The translations under genes were made by a program, and so were the position numbers. Below the pieces are notes generated by a model, which saw only the letters and a program-made list of their open reading frames with translations, was not told the DNA's origin and ran no database searches. DNA of 64,000 bases from positions 1 through 64,000 of the forward strand of contig NZ_WNXY01000004.1 in NCBI RefSeq assembly GCF_009733815.1, in the 5' to 3' direction. The stretch comes from Pseudactinotalea suaedae. GTDB lineage: Bacteria > Actinomycetota > Actinomycetes > Actinomycetales > Beutenbergiaceae. This document shows positions 51,210 through 61,070 of the stretch, one piece after another; within the stretch, counting starts at the first letter, position 1, and the number at the start of each line of letters is the position of its first letter.

Positions 51210-52487
51210 CTACAGATCGCGCTTCAACCGGGGCGCGAGAAAGACGATCGTGTTGACGACCGCATCGGCCAGCAGCAGCGCTCCGAGCACCGCGACCACG
51301 CGCTCGCCCGGCGTGGTGCCGGTCCCAAGCCGGGCACCCCGGCCGGCACGGCGCAGCGCCAGCAGCCCGCCGCTGGCCTCGAGCGCCGCGACCGCGGGGG
51401 TCCACCACGACTGCCTGATCGGGACGACGACCTCCTCGGTGAAGGTCTCGGCGGCGTCGAAGGCGGACTCGGCCCGCACCCGGGCGGCTTCCGCCCGCTC
51501 GCGCATCAGCTCGGCGCGCTCGCGCACCTGCTCGGCGTGCTCACGGACGCTCTCGGTCATCTGGGCCTGCGCATCGGTCACGGCCCGCGCGAACGCCTGG
51601 CCGAAACCATCGGGCTGCAGCACCTTGGCCCCCTCGAGGGAGGGCAGGTCGGCACCGTGCCCGAGGTAGCCCGCCAGGTCCGCCGGCAGGCCGAGCGCGG
51701 CGATCAGCTCGGCAGGTCCCGAGCCGGGGGTCCCGAGGGCTGCGCGCACGGCGCCGGCATCGGCCTCCGGCAGCAGCGCGGTGATCTGGGCGGTGAGCCC
51801 ACCCAGGCCGAGCGCGGCGTCGGCGAGATCGTGCGCGACCGCAGCCGCGGCGGGCTCGCTCGGCACCTGCCACACGTCGAGGTCCCAGGTGTGCACGTAC
51901 GCCGAGTCGCCGTCGAGGATCGCGACCGCCGGATACGCGGCACCCTGCTCGACCACCAGGGCGGGCTTGAGCGCGTCGGACCAGTCGACCGCGCTCAGCG
52001 CGGGACCATCGGTGACGAGCACGAGGTGCCCCTCGCCGTGCGGGGCCACCAGCACCGGCATGTCGACGGCGCTCACGAGCGCACCGAGCTCACCGATCGT
52101 GGCGCGCGTGTAGACCACGGCGCGATCGGGCACGTACGCGGCGTCGATGTCGATCTCGGGGTCGAACGGGTCGCTGGAGTGCTCGGACGGCTCGTCCTCG
52201 CCGAACACGAGGTCGTCGAAGATCACCTCACCACCGCAGGTGGCGGCGAGCGCCTCGGCCAGCTCGGTCAGGGTGGGGCCGGCGATGACGCCCGTGCGGG
52301 CCTCGTCCACCACCGCCACGCGGTCATCGGCATCGGTCGCGATCGTGATCCCCACCGCGTCCGGGTTCTCCGGCTCCGACTCCACGAGCGCGATCACGAG
52401 CGCGCCCTCGAGGAACCCACGGGCACGGTCGACCCGACCCGTGGTGCCGGTCACCAGCCCGGAGCGGCGCTGCCAGTCCGAGGTCAT
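51210..52487 (-). CDS. Unknown protein with coiled coil and C-terminal membrane segment
   Basis: A 425-residue protein I do not recognise. Residues 1-280 are an Ala/Asp-rich alpha/beta region with acidic stretches, the region near residues 315-360 is a heptad-like coiled coil (REHAEQVRERAELMRERAEA), and the C-terminus has a hydrophobic helix (VVAVLGALLLADAVVNTIVF) before a basic end. There is no signal peptide, so a tail-anchored orientation is likely. Start ATG 52487 has TAGTCT seven bases upstream. Adjacent to rlmB, transcribed in the same direction, but with its own promoter. Confidence 0.7.
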   Translation of the reverse strand: MTSDWQRRSGLVTGTTGRVDRARGFLEGALVIALVESEPENPDAVGITIATDADDRVAVVDEARTGVIAGPTLTELAEALAATCGGEVIFDDLVFGEDEPSEHSSDPFDPEIDIDAAYVPDRAVVYTRATIGELGALVSAVDMPVLVAPHGEGHLVLVTDGPALSAVDWSDALKPALVVEQGAAYPAVAILDGDSAYVHTWDLDVWQVPSEPAAAAVAHDLADAALGLGGLTAQITALLPEADAGAVRAALGTPGSGPAELIAALGLPADLAGYLGHGADLPSLEGAKVLQPDGFGQAFARAVTDAQAQMTESVREHAEQVRERAELMRERAEAARVRAESAFDAAETFTEEVVVPIRQSWWTPAVAALEASGGLLALRRAGRGARLGTGTTPGERVVAVLGALLLADAVVNTIVFLAPRLKRDL

Positions 52488-52500
52488 GCGTCCGAGACTA

Positions 52501-53490
52501 CTAACTGTCGCTGACAGCGGCTTCGCGACGCAGCCGCGAGACCTCGTACAGGGCGATGCCGGTGGCGACACCCGCGTTCAGCGACTCGGTGCTGGCCGCG
52601 ATCGGGATCGAGGCGATCACGTCGCACGTCTCCCGGACGAGCCGGGACAGGCCCTTGCCCTCCGAGCCGCAGACGATCACGATCGGCTCGGTTGCGAGCT
52701 GGAGGTCACCGATGTCGGTGGTGCCGTCGGCGTCGAGCCCGACGACGAAGCACCCGGCCTGCTTGTAGGTGGTCAGGGCGCGGACCAGGTTGGTCGCACG
52801 CGCGACCGGCACCCGGGCTGCTGCTCCTGCCGAGACCTTCCAGGCCGAGGCCGTCACGCCCGCCGCGCGGCGCTCGGGGACCAGCACGCCGTCGGCCGCG
52901 AACGCTCCGGCCGAGCGCAGCGCGGCACCCAGGTTGCGGGGGTCGGTGATGCCGTCGAGCGCCACGATCAGCGGCGTGCGTCCCAGCCCGAGCGCCTCGT
53001 CGAGGAGGTCCTCGGGCTGGGCGTAGGTGTAGGCCGGGACCTGCATCGCGACGCCCTGGTGGACCGCGTTCTCGGTGAGCTTGTCGAGCTCGGGCTTGCC
53101 CACCTCGAGCAGCGGCACACCCTTCGTGGTGACCTCGCGCAGGATCTCGCGGGTGCGGTCGTCGGCGTCGATGCGGCTGGCGATCCACACCGTGGTGGCG
53201 GGCACCCCGGCTCGCAGCGCCTCGACCACGGAGTTGCGACCCGCGACGATCTCGTGCGTGCGCTCGGCGGACCGGCGCGGCTGCCGGGCGCGCTGCGGCG
53301 TCCGGGTGCCGCTGCCGCGCTCGGAGGTCTGCTTGCGCTTGTGGGCCACGTGGTAGGGCCGGTCCTCGGCCTTCGGCGTCGGGCCCTTGCCCTCGAGACC
53401 CTTGCGCCGCTGGCCGCCGGATCCGACGGTGGCGCCCTTCTTGCTGCCGGCCTTGCGCACGGCGCCCTGACGACGAGAGTTACCTGGCAC
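52501..53490 (-). CDS. rlmB: 23S rRNA (guanosine-2'-O-)-methyltransferase RlmB
   Basis: A 329-residue SpoU-family methyltransferase with a basic actinobacterial N-terminal extension (about residues 1-75). The substrate-binding domain begins GRNSVVEALRAGVPAT, and the knotted SAM domain has DGITDPRNLGAALRSA, VCGSEGKGLSRLV and IPIAASTESLNAGVA. It methylates the ribose of G2251 (E. coli numbering) in the peptidyl-transferase P loop. It follows cysS in the same direction after 37 bp, a common pairing. The GTG start lies in a basic region, so exact start is uncertain. Confidence 0.94.
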   Translation of the reverse strand: MPGNSRRQGAVRKAGSKKGATVGSGGQRRKGLEGKGPTPKAEDRPYHVAHKRKQTSERGSGTRTPQRARQPRRSAERTHEIVAGRNSVVEALRAGVPATTVWIASRIDADDRTREILREVTTKGVPLLEVGKPELDKLTENAVHQGVAMQVPAYTYAQPEDLLDEALGLGRTPLIVALDGITDPRNLGAALRSAGAFAADGVLVPERRAAGVTASAWKVSAGAAARVPVARATNLVRALTTYKQAGCFVVGLDADGTTDIGDLQLATEPIVIVCGSEGKGLSRLVRETCDVIASIPIAASTESLNAGVATGIALYEVSRLRREAAVSDS

Positions 53491-53527
53491 CTGCTGATCG
53501 TCTCACGCTCACGGCCAGGCGGGGGCG

Positions 53528-54955
53528 TCAGCGCAGCGACCAGCGCGCGCCGTCCGGCCCGTCCTCCACGACGACCCCCGCCTCGGTGAGCCGGTCACGG
53601 AGCCGGTCGGCGCGGGCCCAGTCCTTGGCGGCGCGCGCCTCGGCACGCTCCTGCAGCACCGCGCGCACCAGCACGTCGATCGCCTGCTCGGCCGCCCCGG
53701 AGCCGCCGCTCCCGGCCCAGTGCGGGGCCAGCGGGTCGAGACCGAGCACGTCGAGCATCGCGCGCACGGCGAGCGCCTCCTGCGTGGCCGGGCGGCCGTC
53801 GGCGAGCGCGCTGTTGCCCGCGCGGACCGTCTCGTGGACCACCGCGAGGGCGGCCGAGACGTTGAGGTCGTCGTTCATCGCGGTGACGAACGCCTCAGGA
53901 AGGGCGAGGTCGGCGACCGGTCCGGTGGCGCCCGCTCCGCCGTCGGGCGCCGTGTCGGCCTGGACGGCCCGCGAGACGAAGCCCGTGATCCGCTCCCAGG
54001 CCGCGCCGGCCTCCACGAGCGACACCCCCGGGGTGAACTCAAGCGTGGAGCGGTAGTGGACGGCCCCGAGCGCGTACCGCAGCAGCACCGGGTCCGCGTC
54101 CCGCAGCACCTCGCGCACCACCAGGGAGTTCCCGAGCGACTTGCTCATCTTCTCGCCGCCGACCGTGACCCAGGCGTTGTGGAACCACAGCCCCGCGAAG
54201 TCCCAGCCCGCGGCGCGCGACTGGGCCTGCTCGTTCTCGTGGTGCGGGAAGCGCAGGTCGATACCGCCCGCGTGGATGTCGAAGCCCTCGCCGAGGTACT
54301 TGCGGGCCATCGCCGAGCACTCCAGATGCCAGCCCGGCCTGCCGCGGCCGTACGGCGTGGGCCAGGCGGCGGTCTCCGGCTCGCCGTCCTTCGGTGCCTT
54401 CCAGAGGGCGAAGTCGAGCGGGTCCCGCTTGTCCGGAGGCGGCTCGGTGGCGTCATCGCTGCCGAGGTTCTCCAGCCGCTGGTGCGTGAGGTCGCCATAG
54501 CCGGGGTAGGACCGCACGTCGAAGTAGACGTTGCCCGCCTCCCCCGGGTAGGCATGGCCGCGCTCCACCAGCCGGTCCACGAGCTCGACCATCTCGGTGA
54601 TGTGGCCGGTCGCACGGGGCTCGTAGGTGGGCGGCTGCACGTTGAGCGCGTCGTAGGCGGCCGTGAACTCGCGCTCGAACCGGTTCGCCCACGCCCACCA
54701 CGGCTGCCCGGCGTCGCCGGCCTTGGTGAGGATCTTGTCGTCGATGTCGGTGACGTTGCGGATCAGCGTGACGCGCTGCCCGTTCCGCTCGAGCCACCGG
54801 CGCAGGATGTCGACGGCGATCGCCGACCGCAGGTGGCCGATGTGCGGGCTGCCCTGCACCGTCGCGCCGCACAGGTAGACGCCCACCTCGCCAGGAGTCC
54901 GTGGCTCGAGGGGGCGGACGGCGCGGCTCGCCGTGTCGTAGAGCTGTAGTCCCAC
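53528..54955 (-). CDS. cysS: Cysteinyl-tRNA synthetase
   Basis: A 475-residue class I aminoacyl-tRNA synthetase. The HIGH motif is [11 protein letters not shown] (about residues 34-44), the zinc site includes [19 protein letters not shown] and HHENEQAQS, and KMSKS is in [11 protein letters not shown]. Full length for CysS rather than the shorter mycothiol ligase MshC. The GTG start has TAGACT eight bases upstream. It lies upstream of rlmB. Confidence 0.96.
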   Translation of the reverse strand: MGLQLYDTASRAVRPLEPRTPGEVGVYLCGATVQGSPHIGHLRSAIAVDILRRWLERNGQRVTLIRNVTDIDDKILTKAGDAGQPWWAWANRFEREFTAAYDALNVQPPTYEPRATGHITEMVELVDRLVERGHAYPGEAGNVYFDVRSYPGYGDLTHQRLENLGSDDATEPPPDKRDPLDFALWKAPKDGEPETAAWPTPYGRGRPGWHLECSAMARKYLGEGFDIHAGGIDLRFPHHENEQAQSRAAGWDFAGLWFHNAWVTVGGEKMSKSLGNSLVVREVLRDADPVLLRYALGAVHYRSTLEFTPGVSLVEAGAAWERITGFVSRAVQADTAPDGGAGATGPVADLALPEAFVTAMNDDLNVSAALAVVHETVRAGNSALADGRPATQEALAVRAMLDVLGLDPLAPHWAGSGGSGAAEQAIDVLVRAVLQERAEARAAKDWARADRLRDRLTEAGVVVEDGPDGARWSLR

Positions 54956-55059
54956 GGTTCCGGAGTCTAGTGAGGTGTCTCAGCGGCCGGACACGCCCTC
55001 GACGACGTCCAAGGCGTGGGCCTCGGCGATCTCAGCGCGCAGGCGCGCACCGCAGCAGT

Positions 55060-55080
55060 TATATGTGTGCTACACCTATA
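55060..55080. promoter_or_regulatory. MarR operator candidate before MFS operon
   Basis: TATATGTGT (55060-55068) and ACACCTATA (55072-55080) form an inverted repeat with one mismatch and a three-base centre, immediately before GTG 55085. It is A+T-rich against a very G+C-rich background and probably contains the promoter and the MarR autoregulatory operator. Confidence 0.55.
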
Positions 55081-55084
55081 TTCC

Positions 55085-55549
55085 GTGGCCGACCTCTCCT
55101 CCCTCGACGAGCTCGTGGTGCGGCTGGTGCAGCAGCGTCGAAGCCCTGCCTACCGCCGCGAGCTGTTGCGCGGCCTGCCGGAGGGCGTGGGCATCGCCGG
55201 TCTGCGGGTGCTCCGCACGGTCGAGCGCAGCCTGGCGGCCGGCGTGCTGCCCACCGTCAAGGACGTGGCCGTCGACCACGGCATCGAGCAGTCGACCGCC
55301 AGCCGCGCGGTCCATGCCGTGGTCGCCGCCGGCCTGGCCACCAAGTCCACCTGCGGTGACGACCTGCGCAAGGCCCGGCTCGACCTCACCGGCGCCGGCC
55401 GCGACGTGCTCGAGCACGCGACGCGCAACCGCCAGGCGCTGCTGCAGCGCGTGACCGCGGACTGGTCTGCGGCCGACGTCGCGCAGCTGGTCGCGCTGCT
55501 CGAGCGGCTCACCGAGGGCTACCGCACGGGGGTGCTGACCCCGCGATGA
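55085..55549 (+). CDS. MarR-family transcriptional regulator
   Basis: A 154-residue winged-helix regulator. The wing/HTH region reads TVKDVAVDHGIEQSTASRAV (about residues 59-78), followed by a wing (CGDDLRKARLDLTGAG) and dimerising helices at the ends. The GTG start immediately follows the inverted repeat at 55060; an upstream in-frame ATG would place the operator inside the gene and is unlikely. Its stop overlaps the MFS start (ATGA), so it regulates that exporter and itself. Confidence 0.88.
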   Translation: MADLSSLDELVVRLVQQRRSPAYRRELLRGLPEGVGIAGLRVLRTVERSLAAGVLPTVKDVAVDHGIEQSTASRAVHAVVAAGLATKSTCGDDLRKARLDLTGAGRDVLEHATRNRQALLQRVTADWSAADVAQLVALLERLTEGYRTGVLTPR

Positions 55550-56796
55550 CCTCTCGCGCCACCACGCCGGCCGGCACGCCCCTCCGGTCCCCGCGCAGCG
55601 CCGTGCAGCTGCTGCTGGACCGCGACTTCGGCGGACTCTTCTGGGGCAAGGTCATCAGCATCGTCGGCGTCTGGGCGTTCAGCGTGGCGGCCGCGATCGC
55701 CGTGTTCGACGCGACCGGGTCCACGCTCGCGGTGGGGCTGGTGGCGGGCGCGCAGTTCGTGCCGCAGCTCGTGCTCGCACCGCTGAGCGGCACGTGGGCC
55801 GACCGGGGCGACCCGCGCCGCCAGATCATCCTCGGACGGCTGCTGTGCCTCGTGGGCGCCGGCGGTCTGGCCCTGTGGGTGCAGCTGGTGGCGCCGACCG
55901 GCTGGGCGCTGGCGGTGGCCGTGCTGCTCGGCTCGCTCACGGTGGGGTTCGGGTTCTCGATCGGCGGGCCGGCGATGCAGTCGGTCACGCCACGACTGGT
56001 CAGCCGTGACGAGCTCCCGCGGGCCATGGGGCTGAACACCGCACCGATGACCGTGGCGCGCGTGGTGGGCCCGGTGGTCGGTGCCGCCCTGGTGGCGGCG
56101 ATGGGACCGGCCGCGGGCATCGCCGTCGCCGCCCTGGGCCAGCTGGTGTTCCTGCTCCTGCTGCTGGCGGTGCGGATCCCGGCCAACGAGCCGCGCGCCG
56201 CCGACACCGACTACTCGGTCGGCGCCGCCTGGCGCCACGTGCGCTCCGATCCCGGGCTGCTGCTCCTGCTGCTCGCGGTCACCGCCGTCACGTTCGGGGC
56301 GGAGCCCAGCATCACGCTGGCGCCCGCGCTCTCGGCCGACCTCGGCCACGGAGCGGAGATGGTCGGCGCGCTGACCGCGACGTTCGGCGTCGGCTCGGCG
56401 GTCGGGCTGCTGCTGGCGAGCTGGCTCGGCAGGCCCGAGCGCACGGTGCTGCTGCTGCTGATCGGGCTGGGAGGACTCACCGTCGGCATGGGGACCGCGG
56501 CCGCGCTGCCCTGGCTCGGCGGCGCGCTGGCCGGTTTCGCGATCGCCGGCGCCGGCTTCACGATCGGCGTGACCAGCGTCAGCACGGCGGTGCTGCTGCG
56601 TGTGCCGGGGCACCTGCGGGGCCGGGTGATGGCGTTCTGGATGATCTGCTTCGTGGGTTTCCGCCCGGTCGCCTCGGCGCTCGTGGGCGTGGTGGCCGAC
56701 GCCGCCTCGGTGCGCTGGGCGATCGTCACGATGGTGCTGGTCACGGCGGCCGCGATGATCGCGATCACCCGGCGCCGCTCGCTGGTGAGCGCCTGA
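55546..56796 (+). CDS. MFS transporter (EntS-like exporter)
   Basis: A 416-residue membrane protein with about 12 helices. The N-terminal part reads RDFGGLFWGKVISIVGVWAF, with TWADRGDPRRQIILGRLL in the loop 2-3 position. Similar proteins export siderophores, macrolides or other small molecules. It is translationally coupled to the MarR gene (ATGA overlap), so substrate-induced derepression is likely. Confidence 0.88.
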   Translation: MTSRATTPAGTPLRSPRSAVQLLLDRDFGGLFWGKVISIVGVWAFSVAAAIAVFDATGSTLAVGLVAGAQFVPQLVLAPLSGTWADRGDPRRQIILGRLLCLVGAGGLALWVQLVAPTGWALAVAVLLGSLTVGFGFSIGGPAMQSVTPRLVSRDELPRAMGLNTAPMTVARVVGPVVGAALVAAMGPAAGIAVAALGQLVFLLLLLAVRIPANEPRAADTDYSVGAAWRHVRSDPGLLLLLLAVTAVTFGAEPSITLAPALSADLGHGAEMVGALTATFGVGSAVGLLLASWLGRPERTVLLLLIGLGGLTVGMGTAAALPWLGGALAGFAIAGAGFTIGVTSVSTAVLLRVPGHLRGRVMAFWMICFVGFRPVASALVGVVADAASVRWAIVTMVLVTAAAMIAITRRRSLVSA

Positions 56797-56861
56797 CGGT
56801 CCCGCCGAGCCGCGCGCGCAATCTCCTGGACCTGGCCGCCCTGCACCGCGAGGCTGGGGCG

Positions 56862-57614
56862 ATGAGCGAGGACATCTGGAACCTCCCGCAGCGCGACCTG
56901 TGGGACGAGAAGGCAGCTCAGAGCTATGAGGACCTCGGCTCGCCGATGTACTCGCCGGAGGTGCTGGGCCCGACCGTCGAGACGTTGGCCGGGCTCGCCG
57001 CCGGCGGTCGCGCGCTCGAGCTCGCCGTGGGCACCGGGCGGGTCGCGATCCCGCTGCGCGAGCACGGCACCGAGGTGCACGGCATCGAGCTCTCGCCGGC
57101 GATGATCGCCGAGCTCCGCACCCGCATGGACGCCGACCAGCTTCCCGTGACCGAGGGCAGCATGGTCGACGTCCGGGTCGACGGCGAGTTCTCCCTCGTC
57201 TACCTGGTGTTCAACACCATCTCCAACCTCTACAGCCAGGCCGAGCAGGTCGCGTGCTTCCGCAACGCCGCGGCCCACCTGGGCCCGGGTGGGCGGTTCG
57301 TCATCGAGCTCTGGGTACCGCGCCCGCAGCCGGTGGGCAGCGCGCACGCGCAGGTGTTCAGCACCGGCGAGGGCTACATCGGCATGGATGTCCTCGACCT
57401 GTCGACGCAGCGCGGCGTCTCGCACCACATCCGGTACGAGCCCGACGGCGCAGCCCGGGTCTCGTTCAGCCCGTTCCGTTACGTGTGGCCCGGTGAGCTG
57501 GACCTGATGGCCGAGCTGGCCGGGATGGAGCTCGAGCACCGGTGGGCGGACTTCTCGCAGGCACCGTTCACGTCCGAGTCCACCTCGCACGTCTCGGTGT
57601 ACCGCCTCCGGTAG
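56862..57614 (+). CDS. Class I SAM-dependent methyltransferase
   Basis: A 250-residue enzyme with the SAM-binding motif ALELAVGTGRVAIPL (about residues 49-63), an acidic residue at the end of the next strand (VHGIELSPAMI), and FNTISNLYSQAEQ in the active-site position. The C-terminal beta region (ELWVPRPQPVGS; PFRYVWPGELDLM) resembles proteins methylating small molecules. It is 65 bp after the MFS gene. Substrate unknown. Confidence 0.83.
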   Translation: MSEDIWNLPQRDLWDEKAAQSYEDLGSPMYSPEVLGPTVETLAGLAAGGRALELAVGTGRVAIPLREHGTEVHGIELSPAMIAELRTRMDADQLPVTEGSMVDVRVDGEFSLVYLVFNTISNLYSQAEQVACFRNAAAHLGPGGRFVIELWVPRPQPVGSAHAQVFSTGEGYIGMDVLDLSTQRGVSHHIRYEPDGAARVSFSPFRYVWPGELDLMAELAGMELEHRWADFSQAPFTSESTSHVSVYRLR

Positions 57615-57669
57615 CAGCTGTCGGAAACGTTCAAGAGCGATGTCGGCCCTGGGGCGCACACTGGTGGGC

Positions 57670-58053
57670 ATGACGACAACCGCACCGGTCACCGAGCTCA
57701 TCGCCTTCACGATCGACACCCCGGACGCCTCCGCGCTGGCCGCCTTCTACGGCGCGCTGACCGGCGGCGAGGTCACCGACTACCCCGAGTACGGGGTCGC
57801 GAGCCTGTCGGCGCTGGGCGCGAACCTGTACTTCCAGACCGTCACCGACTACAGCCGCCCGGAGTGGCCCAGCCAGCAGCACCCGCAGCAGTTCCACCTC
57901 GACCTGCGCACGGCTGACCTGGACGCCGCTGTCCAGGCCGCTGTCGAGCTCGGCGCGAGCGTGGCGAGCGAGCAGCCCAACCCCGAGATGTCGACGGTGA
58001 TGATCGATCCGCACGGGCACCCGTTCTGCCTGTGCCCGCCGAAGCAGGACTGA
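57670..58053 (+). CDS. VOC-family protein (glyoxalase-like)
   Basis: A 127-residue single-domain VOC fold: TIDTPDASALAAFYGALTGG, then QFHLDLRTADLDAAV and the C-terminal VMIDPHGHPFCLCPP. The His and Glu/Asp metal ligands are only partly evident, so catalysis is uncertain. CACACT seven bases before ATG 57670 suggests a leaderless start. It is between a methyltransferase and a convergent glutathione peroxidase, 19 bp away. Confidence 0.83.
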   Translation: MTTTAPVTELIAFTIDTPDASALAAFYGALTGGEVTDYPEYGVASLSALGANLYFQTVTDYSRPEWPSQQHPQQFHLDLRTADLDAAVQAAVELGASVASEQPNPEMSTVMIDPHGHPFCLCPPKQD

Positions 58054-58072
58054 GCGCAGCCGCGCGCCGCGA

Positions 58073-58567
58073 TCAGGAGGGACCGGGCAGCACCGCCTCG
58101 ATCGCGGCGACGACCTCGGCGGACTCGGGCTCGGTGCGCGAACGGAACCTCGCCACGGGCACGCCGTCCGCGCCGAGGACCCACTTCTCGAAGTTCCATG
58201 CCACGTCGCCGGCGTCACCGGTCGCGTCGGCGACCTGCGTGAGCGCGGCGAACACCGGGTGCGCCCCCGGCCCGTTGACCTCGACCTTGTCCATCATCGG
58301 GAAGCTGACGCCGTAGGTCGACGCGCAGAACTGCGCGATCTCCTCGTTCGTGCCCGGTTCCTGACCCATGAACTGGTTGCAGGGGAACCCGATCACCGTC
58401 AGCCCACGCTCGGCGTACCGCTGCTGCAGCCGCTCCAGGCCGGAGTACTGCGGCGTCATGCCGCACCTCGAGGCGACGTTGACGACCAGCAGCGCACGTC
58501 CGGCGTGCTCGCCGAGGGTGGTGGCCCGGCCGTCGAGCGTGGTCACGGCGATGTCAGAGAGGTTCAC
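58073..58567 (-). CDS. Glutathione peroxidase-family thiol peroxidase
   Basis: A 164-residue peroxidase with a cysteine in the usual selenocysteine position (NVASRCGMTPQY, Cys35), the resolving-type Cys region in FPCNQF, and Trp in the triad motif WNFEKWVL. It reduces hydrogen or lipid peroxides; in actinobacteria thioredoxin or mycoredoxin, not glutathione, is the likely reductant. Divergent from ogt by 43 bp. Confidence 0.92.
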   Translation of the reverse strand: MNLSDIAVTTLDGRATTLGEHAGRALLVVNVASRCGMTPQYSGLERLQQRYAERGLTVIGFPCNQFMGQEPGTNEEIAQFCASTYGVSFPMMDKVEVNGPGAHPVFAALTQVADATGDAGDVAWNFEKWVLGADGVPVARFRSRTEPESAEVVAAIEAVLPGPS

Positions 58568-58610
58568 AGGTCCACGCTACGGCGTCGTTGGTGGCTGGCA
58601 GGATCGAGCC

Positions 58611-59108
58611 ATGCTGCGGCACCACCTCGAGACCCCGATCGGCACGCTGATCGCGATCGCCGATGACGCCGGGCTGCGGTCGTTGCTGTTCCCGGGGCAC
58701 CGGGTGCCGAGCGCGATCGAGACGATCCCCCGCAGCGACCGCGGGTTCGAGGCGCTGACCGAGCAGCTCGCCGAGTACTTCGCCGGTGACCGGCACCACT
58801 TCGAGCTGCCGCTCGCCCTCCGCGGGACCCCGTTCCAGCTCCGCGCCTGGGACGCGCTGCGGCAGATCCCCTACGGCCAGACCCGCAGCTACGGCGAGCA
58901 GGCCGCGATGCTCGGCGGTCCGGAGTCGGCTCACACGCTCGCGCGGGCCGTCGGGCTCGCGAACAACCGCAACCCGATCTCGATCATCGTGCCGTGCCAC
59001 CGGGTGGTCGGCGCCGATGGCAGCCTCGTCGGCTACGGCGGCGGCCTGCCGATCAAGCGGTACCTGCTCGACCTGGAGTCCGCCGCGCAGCCGCTGTTCA
59101 CGTTCTGA
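58611..59108 (+). CDS. ogt: Methylated-DNA-[protein]-cysteine S-methyltransferase
   Basis: A 165-residue suicide DNA-repair protein. The active-site motif is ISIIVPCHRVVG with acceptor Cys129, and the HTH region is GTPFQLRAWDALRQIPYGQT followed by YGEQA. It removes O6-methylguanine from DNA. ATG 58611 is preceded six bases upstream by CAGGAT. The 3' end overlaps the convergent ABC exporter gene by 11 bp. Confidence 0.94.
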   Translation: MLRHHLETPIGTLIAIADDAGLRSLLFPGHRVPSAIETIPRSDRGFEALTEQLAEYFAGDRHHFELPLALRGTPFQLRAWDALRQIPYGQTRSYGEQAAMLGGPESAHTLARAVGLANNRNPISIIVPCHRVVGADGSLVGYGGGLPIKRYLLDLESAAQPLFTF

Positions 59109-60987
59109 CGAGCTCCTGCTTGCCGGCCAGGTCGGCGTACTCGCCCCCGAGCTCGAGCAGCTCGTGGTGCGTCCCGCGCTCGACGACGCGACCGCCGTCG
59201 AGCACCACGATCTGGTCGGCGTCCGCGATCGTCGAGAGCCGGTGCGCGATCGTGATGGTGGTGCGGCCGACCGCGAGGGCGTCGAGCGCCTCCTGGACGG
59301 CGCGTTCGGTGGCGTTGTCCAGCGCCGAGGTGGCCTCGTCCAGGACGAGGACCAACGGGTCGCGCAGGATGGTCCGCGCGATCGCGATCCGCTGCTTCTC
59401 CCCGCCCGAGAACCGATATCCCCGCGAGCCGACCACGGTGTCGTACCCCTCGGGCAGGCCGACGATCAGGTCGTGCACCTGGGCGGCGCGGGCGGCCGCC
59501 TCGATCTCGGCATCCGTGGCGTCGACCCGGGCGTAGCGCAGGTTCTCGCGGATCGTGGTGTGCAGCAGGTAGGTCTCCTGGGAGACGACACCGACGACCG
59601 AGCTGAGGTCGGCGAGCGAGAAGTCGCGCAGGTCGATGCCGTCGATCCGGACGCTGCCCACGGTGGGGTCGGCCAGGCGCGCCACCAGCGACCCCAGGGT
59701 CGACTTGCCCGAGCCGGTGTGACCGACCAGCGCCAGCGCGGTGCCGGCGGGCACGGTCAGGTCGATCTCGGCCAGCGCCGCGCGGTCGGAGCCCGGGTAG
59801 CTGTAGCCGACCCCGTCGAAGCGGACCTCACCACGCATCCTGCTCCGGTCGACCGGGACCGGCTGCTCGGGGTCGTCGATCTCGACCACCAGGTCGAGGT
59901 ACTCGAAGACGCGGCTGAAGAGCGCCATCGAGCTGATCACCTCGACGCCGACGTTCAGCACACCCATCAGCGGACGGAACAAGCCCGCCTGCAGGCCGGT
60001 GAACGCCACGAGGGTGCCGATCGTCATGCCGTTCGAGGTCGCGGGCAGCCCGGCGATCAGGTAGATCAGCGCGGGGATGGCCGCGAACACGATGCTCATC
60101 GTCGCCATCCGCCAGCGACCGGCCAGCTGGGACCTGACCTCCAGATCCATCAGCTCGTTCGAGGTGCTCGCGAAGGTGGCCGAGGCGGTGGGCCCGGTCC
60201 CGAGGATCTTGCCGAGGATGGCGCCGCTGACCGACAGCGACTCCTCCACCTGGCCCTGCAGGTTCGCCATGGCGCGCTGGCGCTGGGCGGTGACCTCGCG
60301 TCGCATCGTCGCGACCTTCCTGGTCAGCCAGATCGCCGGCGGCAGCACGATCAGCGACAGCAGCGAGAGCTGCCACGAGAGGGCGACCATCGCCACGGCG
60401 GTACCGACCGCCGTCGTGATGTTCGAGGCGACCGAGGTGGCCGTGGAGGTGACCACGCCCTGCATCCCCTGGATGTCCTGGGTGAGCCGGGACTGCACCT
60501 CGCCACCACGGGTGCGGGTGAAGAAGTCGACCGACTGGCGCTGCAGGTGGGAGAACACGTCGGTCCGCAGCCGGTGCATGACCTTCTGCCCGATCGTGGT
60601 CGAGAGCCACGTCTGCACCACACCGAGCACCGAGGAGATCACCGTGACGGCGAGGAGCCCGCCCACGAGCATGAGCAGCAGCGGGACGTCCTGGTCCGGG
60701 ATCGCGTCGTCGATCAGGTGCTTGGTGATGAACGGCGTCGCCAGACCCACGAGGGAGGTGGCGACGATGAGCGCCGTGACCACGGCGAGCGGGCCGCCGT
60801 AGGGGCGGAAGAGGGCGCCGATGCGGCGCATGCTGACGGGGTGCTCGGCGAGCTGAGCCTTGTCGGCGGGGTCGAGCCGGGCGACCAGGGGGCCGCCGGG
60901 ACCGCCGCCACCGCGGCCGGCGCTGCGGCCGCCCGTGGGATCGCCGGGCTTGCCGACCGTGCGAGAAGTGTTGTCGGGCGCTGTCAT
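59098..60987 (-). CDS. Multidrug-type ABC exporter (fused permease-ATPase)
   Basis: A 629-residue half-transporter. A Gly-rich N-terminal tail (about residues 1-48) leads to six membrane helices and then the ATPase domain with Walker A GHTGSGKST, Q-loop, signature FSGGEKQRIAIARTILRD, Walker B LVLDEATSAL and the switch His. Two copies probably form a homodimeric exporter. ATG 60987 is used. It is divergent from the MarR gene at 61123, with a 15-bp palindrome between them, so it is likely repressed by that regulator. Confidence 0.93.
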   Translation of the reverse strand: MTAPDNTSRTVGKPGDPTGGRSAGRGGGGPGGPLVARLDPADKAQLAEHPVSMRRIGALFRPYGGPLAVVTALIVATSLVGLATPFITKHLIDDAIPDQDVPLLLMLVGGLLAVTVISSVLGVVQTWLSTTIGQKVMHRLRTDVFSHLQRQSVDFFTRTRGGEVQSRLTQDIQGMQGVVTSTATSVASNITTAVGTAVAMVALSWQLSLLSLIVLPPAIWLTRKVATMRREVTAQRQRAMANLQGQVEESLSVSGAILGKILGTGPTASATFASTSNELMDLEVRSQLAGRWRMATMSIVFAAIPALIYLIAGLPATSNGMTIGTLVAFTGLQAGLFRPLMGVLNVGVEVISSMALFSRVFEYLDLVVEIDDPEQPVPVDRSRMRGEVRFDGVGYSYPGSDRAALAEIDLTVPAGTALALVGHTGSGKSTLGSLVARLADPTVGSVRIDGIDLRDFSLADLSSVVGVVSQETYLLHTTIRENLRYARVDATDAEIEAAARAAQVHDLIVGLPEGYDTVVGSRGYRFSGGEKQRIAIARTILRDPLVLVLDEATSALDNATERAVQEALDALAVGRTTITIAHRLSTIADADQIVVLDGGRVVERGTHHELLELGGEYADLAGKQELVRT

Positions 60988-61070
60988 GGCGCACCACCTG
61001 CCTTTGCGAGTGCTGGAAGCTGTGAGGCTCGACGGCGGCGGAGCGGTCTCCGCGCGACCTGGGCCATATA

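Noticed and set aside
52505-52517. CTGTC-GCT-GACAG inverted repeat at the end of rlmB
   Set aside because: A short 5-bp stem inside coding sequence without a T-run; too weak to call a terminator or operator.
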